10,942 nt of DNA, taken from JARIHD01 sp036392795 (GTDB lineage Bacteria > Patescibacteriota > Saccharimonadia > Saccharimonadales > UBA4665). Shown here in pieces: positions 1 to 6,192 of the stretch. The position numbers and the translations under genes were made by a program. Every line of letters begins with the position of its first letter. Positions within the stretch are counted from its first letter, which is position 1. Where the stretch lies: assembly GCA_036392795.1 (NCBI GenBank), contig DASVXH010000040.1:1-10942 (forward strand), read 5' to 3'. The notes below the pieces were generated by a model that saw only the letters and a program-made list of their open reading frames with translations, searched no databases and had not been told where the DNA came from.

Positions 1-67
1 TCCATTTTTGCATAAATTTTGCCTCAGGAGGGGTAAGGGTAACGTTTTTGAGGTCTGGTATTTGCAT
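1..67 (-). CDS. Start of an unidentified leftward gene, cut by the window edge
   Basis: An open frame starts with ATG (complement of 65-67) and runs 22 codons to the window edge without a stop; it begins MQIPDLKNVTLTPPEAKF. A G-rich run (GGGGGG, then ACA) directly before the ATG could act as a Shine-Dalgarno site. The gene lies just downstream of the tRNA-Ala terminator on the same strand, so it probably has its own promoter in the AT-rich stretch 70-100, where I see no convincing -35/-10 pair. Too little protein is visible to name a family. The call rests on start context and open frame only. Confidence 0.5.
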   Translation of the reverse strand, partial: MQIPDLKNVTLTPPEAKFMQKW

Positions 68-96
68 TGTCCCCCCATAAAATAGGTAATATTTAC

Positions 97-122
97 ATTA
101 ATAAAACCGCCTTGGGACGGTT
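97..122 (-). terminator. Intrinsic terminator after tRNA-Ala
   Basis: Read on the minus strand, AACCGTC and GGCGGTT form a 7-bp stem (one G-U pair) around the loop CCAA, followed by a T-rich tail TTATT. It lies 12 bases beyond the tRNA CCA end, as expected for the end of a monocistronic tRNA transcript. Confidence 0.7.
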
Positions 123-134
123 CTAATTCGAAAT

Positions 135-211
135 TGGTGGAGCTACAGGGACTCGAACCCTGGACCTCTTCCATGCCATGGAAGCGCTCTAGCCAACTGA
201 GCTACAGCCCC
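135..211 (-). tRNA. tRNA-Ala (anticodon GGC)
   Basis: The minus strand gives a complete 77-nt cloverleaf including an encoded 3' CCA (135-137). The acceptor stem pairs GGGGCTG with TAGCTCC and contains the G3-U70 wobble, which is the universal identity element for alanine. The anticodon stem is CTTCC/GGAAG around the loop ATGGCAT, giving anticodon GGC, which reads GCC and GCU. The T arm has the usual TTCGAGT loop. A promoter lies about 90 bases upstream and a terminator directly downstream. Confidence 0.97.
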
Positions 212-213
212 AG

Positions 214-234
214 AAAACTTTCAATGAAAGTTTT
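214..234. repeat. 9-bp perfect hairpin abutting the tRNA-Ala 5' end
   Basis: AAAACTTTC and GAAAGTTTT (214-222 and 226-234) form a perfect inverted repeat with a 3-nt loop. On the tRNA strand the hairpin ends two bases before the mature tRNA 5' end. It could be a processing element in the pre-tRNA leader, or a weak terminator (U-rich on both strands). Its function is not established by sequence. Confidence 0.55.
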
Positions 235-300
235 TGTAGTTATGTGCGAAGCGTCGGACTAGAAGATGATTTACGCAGGCACCAGCTACTACAGAAAGGT

Positions 301-329
301 ATTTTACCAGATTACCCCTGGTAAGTAAA
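301..329 (-). promoter_or_regulatory. Predicted promoter of tRNA-Ala
   Basis: On the minus strand, TTTACT (-35, 329-324) and TAAAAT (-10, 306-301; 5/6 to consensus) are separated by 17 bases. The expected start near 293 gives a pre-tRNA leader of about 82 nt. The -10 element overlaps a small inverted repeat (TACCAG/CTGGTA). Confidence 0.5.
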
Positions 330-332
330 CGG

Positions 333-362
333 CTTAAAAGCGGACGCTTAAAATATCCGCTT
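333..362 (-). terminator. Intrinsic terminator of corA, overlapping its stop codon
   Basis: On the minus strand AAGCGGA and TCCGCTT form a 7-bp stem. The 11-nt loop contains the last codons and TAA stop of corA, and a TTTTAA tail follows. The stem starts within the corA coding sequence, so the last ribosome and the terminator occupy the same bases. Confidence 0.6.
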
Positions 363-1277
363 GGTCCTTCCAATTGCAAAAGTAAACAGACAGAGCGCGA
401 AGCTCGTTACCACAATGACCGGATACGCCCAGGGCTTATCATGAAACGGAAGGCCAATATTCATGCCATACATACCAAATATGACATTTGGAAGCGTAAT
501 GAGCACGGTCGCCCCGGTCAGGATTTTCATAGTACGGTTTAGGTTGTTCGAGCTAATCGACGAATATGCCTCACGAATGTTGACGATCGATTTTATATTT
601 GAGCTACAAGCCTCGATCGACTGTTCGTTGTTTAGCAGAAGATCTTCAACGATATCCTGATCCTCCTCGAATAACGGAATATAACGGCCGCGCAATAAAC
701 GTCGGAGCGTGGCGTTGGTTGGCAGCAGCGCCGCCAAAAACTCGTTCAACTCATCTTCGATAAGCACAAAGTCTACAAAATCCTGGTTGCTAATCTCGTG
801 GCCGCGCAGCCGCGAGCGAATAAGTTTGATCTGCTTACTAGTGCCATTAATAAAGCGATCATACTGTTCGACGATTTCGTGCAAGACTTGCAAAATAAAT
901 TTGGCGCGCTGCGTAGTGGCAAATTCCACCTTGCCACTCAAAAATTTCTCCAGACAAGGAAGCCGAACCAAAGAAATGGTAATTACAATGTCGTCACTAA
1001 AAATAAAAAGTAACGGTACGGTTACCAGCTCTGCTTCAGAGTTTTTGTAAGCGTAGCGCACAAAGATATACGACTGGTCGCCTTCTTTTTCCAGACGGGG
1101 CATTTCGTCTTCGTCCAAAGCGTCCTGGACATGACCTTCGTCTATCTTAAACTTATCAACCAAAAAGCCTACTTCTTCTTCGGTTGGCGCCTCTACATAC
1201 ACCCAACTTCCCCGCTTGTATTCCGAGAGTTCTTGGACCTGCTGACTGCGCAGGCTTTTGTAATAGTACTTGATCAT
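348..1277 (-). CDS. corA: CorA-family magnesium/divalent cation channel
   Basis: The 309-residue protein has the CorA layout: a soluble, acidic N-terminal domain (about 1-240), a long charged helix region leading to the membrane, then two C-terminal transmembrane helices (about 251-269 and 285-302). The signature GMN sits at 271-273 in the context FGMYGMNIGLPF, at the end of the first helix where it forms the selectivity filter of the pentameric pore. Length and topology match the family. The start is ATG at 1277, with AGAAGGGA as ribosome binding site about 7 bases upstream. An extended -10 promoter at 1319-1327 and a terminator overlapping the stop make it look monocistronic. CorA members carry Mg2+ and sometimes Co2+ or Ni2+; related CorA-like proteins such as ZntB move Zn2+, and the sequence alone cannot settle the ion. 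Family assignment is secure. Confidence 0.93.
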   Translation of the reverse strand: MIKYYYKSLRSQQVQELSEYKRGSWVYVEAPTEEEVGFLVDKFKIDEGHVQDALDEDEMPRLEKEGDQSYIFVRYAYKNSEAELVTVPLLFIFSDDIVITISLVRLPCLEKFLSGKVEFATTQRAKFILQVLHEIVEQYDRFINGTSKQIKLIRSRLRGHEISNQDFVDFVLIEDELNEFLAALLPTNATLRRLLRGRYIPLFEEDQDIVEDLLLNNEQSIEACSSNIKSIVNIREAYSSISSNNLNRTMKILTGATVLITLPNVIFGMYGMNIGLPFHDKPWAYPVIVVTSFALCLFTFAIGRTKRIF

Positions 1278-1318
1278 GGCTATTCCCTTCTGGCAAGCAC
1301 GTGTTTTTCGTTGCTTCT

Positions 1319-1327
1319 ATTGTAGCA
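1319..1327 (-). promoter_or_regulatory. Extended -10 promoter of corA
   Basis: The minus strand reads TGC followed by TACAAT, an extended -10 element (TGn plus 5/6 consensus), with no good -35 at the usual distance. A start near 1312 would give a 5' leader of about 35 nt carrying the corA Shine-Dalgarno site. Because it lies downstream of the terminator at 1387-1418, corA need not depend on transcription from the upstream small-RNA unit. Confidence 0.5.
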
Positions 1328-1386
1328 AGGAGTTGATAATTGATGAATTTTTTTAAGCAGACCATCCGGTCCTTGGGCGCACCAGC

Positions 1387-1418
1387 AAAAAGAACCGCCC
1401 CGTATATAGGGGCAGTCC
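1387..1418 (-). terminator. Strong intrinsic terminator of the 1387-1512 RNA
   Basis: On the minus strand GGACTGCCCC (1418-1409) pairs with GGGGCGGTTC (1401-1392) over 10 bp around the loop TATATAC, followed by five T (1391-1387). It is the strongest terminator in the window. It ends the unit that starts at the promoter 1519-1546 and would also stop read-through from the Ham1 gene. Confidence 0.85.
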
Positions 1419-1512
1419 TTTATTTCGTGCGCGCCCACCCGGCGGCGCTGCAAATGGCTTTCTTTTTGTTTTAGAAAGTTTTTTGTTTCACGCGCCGCTA
1501 TGGCGCACGATT
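1387..1512 (-). ncRNA. Candidate structured small RNA, unknown family
   Basis: A promoter with a perfect -35 (1519-1546) and a strong terminator bracket about 125 nt with no convincing coding frame. The RNA can fold as a rod of three stacked helices: UCGUGCGC (1510-1503) with GCGCACGA (1432-1425), GCGGCGC (1498-1492) with GCGCCGC (1448-1442), and CUUUCU (1478-1473) with AGAAAG (1463-1458) capped by an A-rich loop. The 5' half can instead form a local 8-bp hairpin (1509-1502 with 1496-1489), so two conformations compete. The predicted start (about 1512) lies two bases before the outer helix, as in many free-standing sRNAs. I do not recognise SRP RNA, 6S RNA, tmRNA or an M-box. It could alternatively be a structured 3' UTR of the Ham1 gene. 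Confidence 0.55.
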
Positions 1513-1518
1513 ACCTTA

Positions 1519-1546
1519 AGCATAATCTTTTTTCAGGCAATGTCAA
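1519..1546 (-). promoter_or_regulatory. Predicted promoter of the small RNA
   Basis: On the minus strand TTGACA (1546-1541, perfect -35) and TATGCT (1524-1519, 4/6 -10) are 16 bases apart. The pair starts about 9 bases after the Ham1 stop codon and points into the structured RNA. Confidence 0.6.
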
Positions 1547-1554
1547 GCAGACCG

Positions 1555-2124
1555 TTAGGACTCCAGAAATACCCGCAGTTTTTCAATTGCCTGCTTGCGA
1601 TGACTAAAAGGTTCCAGCTCTTCGTCAGTCATCTGGGCATAGGTTTTGTCTGATCCGTTAGGAATAAAAATGCTATTCCAGCTAAGGCTGCTTTTCCAAG
1701 CCGTGGCTTCATCGCTCCGACGCGGTTCCGGTGCAACAACTCCATCCACATGACCCTCAAAAAATTGCATTTCGGTACCATCAAAATAACCATACATAAT
1801 AGATGCTGTAGCGCGTCGATCATCAAAATTCTCTATCATCTGGCATAGGCCCGTCGTACCGACTTCCTCCAGGAAATATTTGACAAAGGTCCCAGGCAAT
1901 TTGCCCAGAGCCGAAAAAGCAAGGGCCACATCTTCTACTAAGACGGGTTTTTGTACGGCAGCATATGCACCGCGCGCTTTGTGCTCCACAACAGTCTGCA
2001 AATCGAGTGTCTGTAATTCCTCCAAACTCTCCACAGCCCGATGGTCAATCGGACCGCCAAGCCACTTAGCTAGATAGTCCGCCTTATGCTGGTTGCCGGT
2101 TATAAATACAAATTCTTTCATCAT
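1555..2124 (-). CDS. Ham1/RdgB-type non-canonical purine NTP pyrophosphatase
   Basis: This 189-residue protein belongs to the ITPase/Ham1 superfamily, which hydrolyses dITP, XTP and similar damaged nucleotides to monophosphate and pyrophosphate before they enter nucleic acids. Visible motifs in order: ITGNQHK (8-14, phosphate binding), VLVEDVALAF (61-70, metal-binding acids E64 and D65), LPGTFVKYFLEE (76-87, closest to the eukaryotic ITPA form GPYIKWFLE), RRATAS (103-108), and the C-terminal block KTYAQM...SHRKQA (160-179). Length is normal. The usual W/Y-D-P-x-F of the base pocket reads W149-N-S-I-F here, so substrate choice may differ. SD AAAGGA lies 4 bases before the first ATG (2124) and 7 before an immediately following ATG (2121); either may be used. 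It has its own extended -10 promoter at 2162-2170. Confidence 0.9.
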   Translation of the reverse strand: MMKEFVFITGNQHKADYLAKWLGGPIDHRAVESLEELQTLDLQTVVEHKARGAYAAVQKPVLVEDVALAFSALGKLPGTFVKYFLEEVGTTGLCQMIENFDDRRATASIMYGYFDGTEMQFFEGHVDGVVAPEPRRSDEATAWKSSLSWNSIFIPNGSDKTYAQMTDEELEPFSHRKQAIEKLRVFLES

Positions 2125-2161
2125 TTCTTCCTTTCAGCCGCCACCAGTAGTGTAACCAATT

Positions 2162-2170
2162 ACTATACCA
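2162..2170 (-). promoter_or_regulatory. Extended -10 promoter of the Ham1 gene
   Basis: The minus strand reads TGG followed by TATAGT, an extended -10 (5/6 core). No good -35 is present. A start near 2155 would give a leader of about 30 nt that includes the Shine-Dalgarno site. Confidence 0.5.
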
Positions 2171-2197
2171 GCAGCACGGCAAATCAACACATAGTGA

Positions 2198-2259
2198 CGA
2201 AAAACAAATTAGGGTGTTTTGGGCTCGTTTTTTCAGCCCTTCATGTTCACAGACCCTAA
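2198..2259 (-). terminator. Compound terminator of ligA, overlapping its stop codon
   Basis: On the minus strand TTAGGGT (2259-2253, including part of the TAG stop) pairs with ACCCTAA (2215-2209), enclosing a second hairpin GGGCT/AGCCC with an A-rich loop. A TTTGTTTTT tail follows. The internal loops make it longer than a textbook terminator, so termination is likely but not certain. Confidence 0.5.
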
Positions 2260-4283
2260 CCTTTTAGTAAGTGTAAAAAGGCGGCCTCGTCCAACTGTTT
2301 GGTGCCTAGCTTTTCGGCTTTGGCCAGCTTGGCAGCACCTACGTTTTTGCCAACAACCAGATAATCTGTATCCTTTCCGAGACTCGATTGGAACACACCG
2401 CCCAAAGACCGCACTTTTTCGGCCGCTTCGTCGCGGCCCATCGATTCCAAGGTGCCAGTTACAACAAACGCCTTGCCCTGCAAGGGGCCGTGAGCGTGCG
2501 ACTGATATGTGGGGGCCACACCTATTTTTTTAAATTTTTCCAACATGGCCGCGTTATCGGTATCGGCAAACCAGGCCACGATTGATTCGGCCACCACTTC
2601 GCCGATACCTTCGACCGCCAATAAGTCCTCCAAAGTAGCATGTTGTAGTTTTTCCAGCGAACGGAACTGTTCGGCCAGGTCGATAGCCGTCTGCGACCCC
2701 ACATGACGAATACCCAACCCATAGATAAACCGGGGTAGTTGCGGCGTCCGAGCGGCAGCAATGGCATCTACCAGCTTACCGGCCGAAATGTCAGCAAAGC
2801 GTTCCAACTTCAATACATCATCCTTGGTAATGGTATATATGTCCGCCAGGTCGTGCACCAATTTGGCATCCACCAATGCGGCCACGTTTTTGTCACCCAT
2901 ACCATCAATATCCAGCGCTCCCTTGCTGGCAAAATGCGCCAAGGCTTGCTTTAGCAATACCGTGCCGGTCGCACCCTTTACTCGATAAACTGCCTCGCCA
3001 TCGGGACGCTCAAACGAAAGTTCCGGATATTGGCGTTTTAGCTCGGCCTCCATATCAAAAGGTTTGCTCTTTTTGGGACGCAGATCGGTTAATACCTTAA
3101 GCACCTGCGGGATAATATCACCCGCCTTAAAGATTACTACCGTATCACCTACACGAATATCTTTGCGAGCGATCTCGTCGGCGTTATGTAAACTGGCATG
3201 CTGCACGGTCGTTCCGGCAACCACCACAGGGTCAAAAACAGCCACCGGCGTCGCTGCGCCCGTCCGGCCAATACTTAGAACGATATCCTTTACTACTGTT
3301 GTTGCTTCTTCGGCGGGATATTTGTAGGCTACGGCGGCGCGTGGCGCCTTGCCCACTACGCCCAAATCGCGGTACAGCTTGCGGTCGTTTAGTTTTATAA
3401 CCAAGCCGTCGGTATTAAAGGGTAGATCGTGGCGCTTTTCATCCCATTCGGCCGCAAATTCCATGATATGTTCAAGACCCTGCAGGGTACGCGCCTGCGA
3501 ATTAATGGGAACGCCGATCGCACGGATAGCGTCGTAGGCCTCGCGGTTTGTGGGTAATTCCGTCGGATCGTCACGTAAAATTTCCCAGGCACGAAAACGC
3601 AGCGGCCGAGCTGCCGTCAACTTTGGATCCAGCTGACGAATACTGCCAGCTGCCAGATTGCGAGGGTTGGCATATACGGGCAGACCCTCTTGTTCACGCT
3701 TGCGGTTCAACGTCTCAAAATCATCTTTGTGAATTATAATTTCGCCGCGGACTTCGGTGCGCCCCTTTAATAAATGCTCGTGCGCCGCGTCGGTTCGCAG
3801 CCGCATGGGAACACTTTCGATCGTACGCACATTGGCCGTTACATCCTCGCCCACCTGACCATCGCCGCGGGTCACCGCCTGTATAAAAATACCGTCCTGA
3901 TAGATGAGCGCGCATGCCAGACCATCCATTTTTAGGTCGGCAAAAAATTCCAGCTTTTCGTCTCCCACCAGTTTGACGGTACGCTTTATCCACGCAGCGA
4001 CTTCTTCTTCGTTAAAGACATCATTTAGACTGATCATACGGGTCTGATGCCGCACTTGCGTGAAGCCTGGCAATGCTGCTCCGGCCACCCGTTGCGTGGG
4101 GCTATCAGGAGTTACTAGTTCCGGATGGTCGGATTCCAGCTGGGCTAATTCATGCTTCAAACTATCGGCGGCGGCCTCACTCATGATCGACTCGTCCAAG
4201 ACATGATAGTGATACCGATAGTCGTTAATGAGTTCGCGCAGTTTGCGCACCCGCTCTTCGGGACGCTCTTTATTTAGCTTCAT
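2256..4283 (-). CDS. ligA: NAD-dependent DNA ligase LigA without zinc-finger cysteines
   Basis: LigA seals nicks in replication and repair using NAD+. Domains in order: Ia (YRYHYHVLDES near 22-32), adenylation domain with the nucleophile K118 in DLKMDG, TRGDGQVGED, EVRGEI and TDGLVIK, then the OB fold (GRTGAATPVAV...LHNADEI). The helix-hairpin-helix region (LLAVEGIGEVVAESI) and a C-terminal BRCT domain (about 600-675) follow. Length of 675 residues is typical. The zinc-finger segment between RPKKSKPF and HFASKGALDI (about 407-452) has none of the four conserved cysteines, and the whole protein has a single Cys. The motif before the nucleophile is D-L-K rather than the usual E-x-K. ATG at 4283 is preferred over the TTG at 4286 because AAGGA lies 8 bases before it. 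The start overlaps the preceding membrane gene, so translation is probably coupled. Confidence 0.96.
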   Translation of the reverse strand: MKLNKERPEERVRKLRELINDYRYHYHVLDESIMSEAAADSLKHELAQLESDHPELVTPDSPTQRVAGAALPGFTQVRHQTRMISLNDVFNEEEVAAWIKRTVKLVGDEKLEFFADLKMDGLACALIYQDGIFIQAVTRGDGQVGEDVTANVRTIESVPMRLRTDAAHEHLLKGRTEVRGEIIIHKDDFETLNRKREQEGLPVYANPRNLAAGSIRQLDPKLTAARPLRFRAWEILRDDPTELPTNREAYDAIRAIGVPINSQARTLQGLEHIMEFAAEWDEKRHDLPFNTDGLVIKLNDRKLYRDLGVVGKAPRAAVAYKYPAEEATTVVKDIVLSIGRTGAATPVAVFDPVVVAGTTVQHASLHNADEIARKDIRVGDTVVIFKAGDIIPQVLKVLTDLRPKKSKPFDMEAELKRQYPELSFERPDGEAVYRVKGATGTVLLKQALAHFASKGALDIDGMGDKNVAALVDAKLVHDLADIYTITKDDVLKLERFADISAGKLVDAIAAARTPQLPRFIYGLGIRHVGSQTAIDLAEQFRSLEKLQHATLEDLLAVEGIGEVVAESIVAWFADTDNAAMLEKFKKIGVAPTYQSHAHGPLQGKAFVVTGTLESMGRDEAAEKVRSLGGVFQSSLGKDTDYLVVGKNVGAAKLAKAEKLGTKQLDEAAFLHLLKG

Positions 4284-5238
4284 CAATCAATTCCTTATAT
4301 AGACCGAACATAAAACCGTGACCCAACGGCAACAGCAGCATACTCACGATAAAGAATGTCACAACGGCAACCGGTGGCGCGAATAAAATGGGTGGCACCA
4401 TGAGCACGAGCATAAGTACCGCAAGAATAACAGGCAGGACAAGGAAGCGACGAACAATAAGCAACCGACGATATTTAACCAACTTGCGGGCCGAACGCAG
4501 CGCGGTCATTGGAGTTACCGCCGGCAATGAAACGATATAAAGCGCAAAAATCGAAGAGACCAACATATAGAGCGACAAAATCGCTAAAAGGAATAATGTT
4601 ATCGACCACGCAATAATTTCGGCGCCATTTACCGAATATGCCCCCGGCCCAACAATCGCGAACAAATACGTTCCCAGCACCAACGGCAACAATTGCAAGC
4701 CAATCACTAAATACACTAGCAAAAAAGGAATAAGTGACGTCATTCCCCGATATAAACCATCCCGGACACGCAGCTTTTCACCATCCTGTGCGTGGCGGAA
4801 CATCCAAATGAGTGCCAAACTCATAATTATCAACAAAATAAACTGGTAGACACCGGCAACATCATTATTCAGGGAACGACTACCGCTAAAAAATTCTGTG
4901 AATACGCCAATGGCATTACCAAATGCGTTGGGCCCGCCATCGAATACCGACTGTAAATTCTGTCTTGCCGACTGAACGTCGAATCCACCCAGACCCTGTA
5001 CCAACAGCAGATTGAGAACGCCATATATAAGGGAGATACCCAAAAAAGCCCACCAATGTCTTCTCAGCGTTTTCAGCAGTTCACGAAATATCTGAAAACC
5101 GCCCAAAGGCACTCGCTGGTTAATAGGGTGTTTGACTTTTTTTTGTAGGCGGAATGATTTATAGCCAGCGGACTTGAGCTGGCGAGTCTTCGGTGGTTGC
5201 TCTTTGGATTTTGGATTTTTCGTTTTTTCTTTGGTCAT
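4270..5238 (-). CDS. Conserved-looking polytopic membrane protein, function unknown
   Basis: The 322-residue protein has a lysine/arginine-rich N-terminus (1-60, about 17 basic residues) followed by about six hydrophobic segments (near 63-82, 129-148, 167-196, 207-238, 262-284 and 286-308). The basic tail should lie in the cytoplasm. The loop before the fifth helix (TPMTALRSARKLVKYRR) is reminiscent of the many DUF975/GDPD-membrane-type proteins, where an Ala-rich segment and basic residues follow a membrane helix, but I cannot assign a family. There is no Shine-Dalgarno site. Instead TAGAAT ends six bases before the ATG, which would suit a leaderless transcript. It starts 9 bases after htpX and overlaps ligA by 14 bases (4270-4283). 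The position suggests an envelope-related role next to lemA-htpX, which is inference only. Confidence 0.8.
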   Translation of the reverse strand: MTKEKTKNPKSKEQPPKTRQLKSAGYKSFRLQKKVKHPINQRVPLGGFQIFRELLKTLRRHWWAFLGISLIYGVLNLLLVQGLGGFDVQSARQNLQSVFDGGPNAFGNAIGVFTEFFSGSRSLNNDVAGVYQFILLIIMSLALIWMFRHAQDGEKLRVRDGLYRGMTSLIPFLLVYLVIGLQLLPLVLGTYLFAIVGPGAYSVNGAEIIAWSITLFLLAILSLYMLVSSIFALYIVSLPAVTPMTALRSARKLVKYRRLLIVRRFLVLPVILAVLMLVLMVPPILFAPPVAVVTFFIVSMLLLPLGHGFMFGLYKELIDEAK

Positions 5239-5244
5239 ACCATT

Positions 5245-5250
5245 ATTCTA
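5245..5250 (-). promoter_or_regulatory. Possible -10 for a leaderless internal transcript
   Basis: TAGAAT on the minus strand begins at the htpX stop codon and ends six bases before the ATG of the membrane-protein gene, which has no Shine-Dalgarno site. The geometry matches that seen at 6845-6850 and 10792-10797. No -35 is evident. Confidence 0.35.
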
Positions 5251-6120
5251 CAGATGACTGCCCATTTTTCGCAATCGTGCGATGCGATCATCAACCGGCG
5301 GGTGCGTGCTAAACAGGTTGGCCATATTTTTACCCTTGAGAGGATTTGCAAAGAATAAGTGAGCGGTCGCAGTATTTTGACGCTTCGTGGTCGAACCATG
5401 GTCACGAATTTTTTCCAGGGCGCGCGCCAACCCTTCAGGGTAACGCGTAGTCATCGCACCCGTACTGTCGGCCAAATATTCGCGGCGACGCGATACGGCC
5501 ATCTGAACCAACAGTGCGACAAAAGGAGCCAAGATACTGGCACCAATAGCCAGGATAATAAATACCGGATTAGGGTTATCATCTCCGTCGCGGAACCACA
5601 TAGCATATGCCAGCATATCGGCTATAAACCCGATAGCGCTCACTAGGCCAAAAACGATCATCATTACCCGAATATCGTAATTTTGTACGTGACCCATTTC
5701 GTGGGCCATCACCGCCTCTAGCTCTTCGTCGTCCATAATATCCAGTAGGCCTGTGGTGGCGGCCACGATGGCATGTTGCGGATTACGGCCCGTGGCGAAT
5801 GCATTGGGCGCCGGATCATCCATTACATACACTTTCGGCATGGGCGTACCAGTGGCTATACTGAGGTTCTCGACCGTCCGGTACAGTCTCGGCTGGTCTT
5901 TTTTGGTAACCTCTTTGGCACCATTCACGGCCACGGCCAATCTGGCCGCAGCGAAATACTGAATAAGCGCGTAAACACCAGCTATGATCAGCGATAGATA
6001 GGTAAAATACGGGCGCCCCAGCACACCACTGGCGATCCAGCCCATCAAGCCGATTAGTAGCGCGAATATGCCAATCAAAAACCAGGTTTTTCGCTTATTG
6101 GCTGCAATTGCAGAATACAT
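5248..6120 (-). CDS. htpX: HtpX-like M48 membrane metalloprotease
   Basis: HtpX is a zinc-dependent inner-membrane protease that degrades misfolded membrane proteins. The 290-residue protein has the family's layout: two N-terminal hydrophobic helices (about 13-32 and 38-58), the zinc-binding HEMGH at 140-144, two more helices (about 152-174 and 186-208), the third zinc ligand E214 in REYLAD, and the conserved STHPPVDDRIARL near the C-terminus (271-283). Length is normal. The start ATG at 6120 has GGAG about 10 bases upstream. It follows lemA with a gap of about 70 bases that also holds a TATAGT (6161-6156) which may be an internal -10. The LemA-HtpX pair recurs in many bacteria, supporting both calls. 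Confidence in the family is high; the natural substrates are unknown. Confidence 0.95.
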   Translation of the reverse strand: MYSAIAANKRKTWFLIGIFALLIGLMGWIASGVLGRPYFTYLSLIIAGVYALIQYFAAARLAVAVNGAKEVTKKDQPRLYRTVENLSIATGTPMPKVYVMDDPAPNAFATGRNPQHAIVAATTGLLDIMDDEELEAVMAHEMGHVQNYDIRVMMIVFGLVSAIGFIADMLAYAMWFRDGDDNPNPVFIILAIGASILAPFVALLVQMAVSRRREYLADSTGAMTTRYPEGLARALEKIRDHGSTTKRQNTATAHLFFANPLKGKNMANLFSTHPPVDDRIARLRKMGSHL

Positions 6121-6192
6121 TTTCTTTAAACTCCAGGATCAACCTTATGAAGACAACTATACCTTCTTCGGCTGCAAAATTGCTCTAGAAAT

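Noticed and set aside
463..1050. Plus-strand open frames antisense to corA
   Set aside because: Shadow frames with no binding sites or recognisable protein features; the minus-strand CorA motifs explain the region. The same holds for frames opposite ligA and htpX.
1342..1522. A 55-codon frame through the small RNA if UGA were read as an amino acid (MLKVIVRHSGA, UGA, NKKLSKTK...)
   Set aside because: No Shine-Dalgarno site, the first part is only 11 codons, long coding genes here never use UGA as sense, and the bases are explained by three paired helices and a terminator.
1278..1546. An M-box or other Mg2+ riboswitch for corA
   Set aside because: No M-box core is visible, and corA has its own extended -10 promoter after the terminator. 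A regulatory link to corA by read-through is left open but not claimed.
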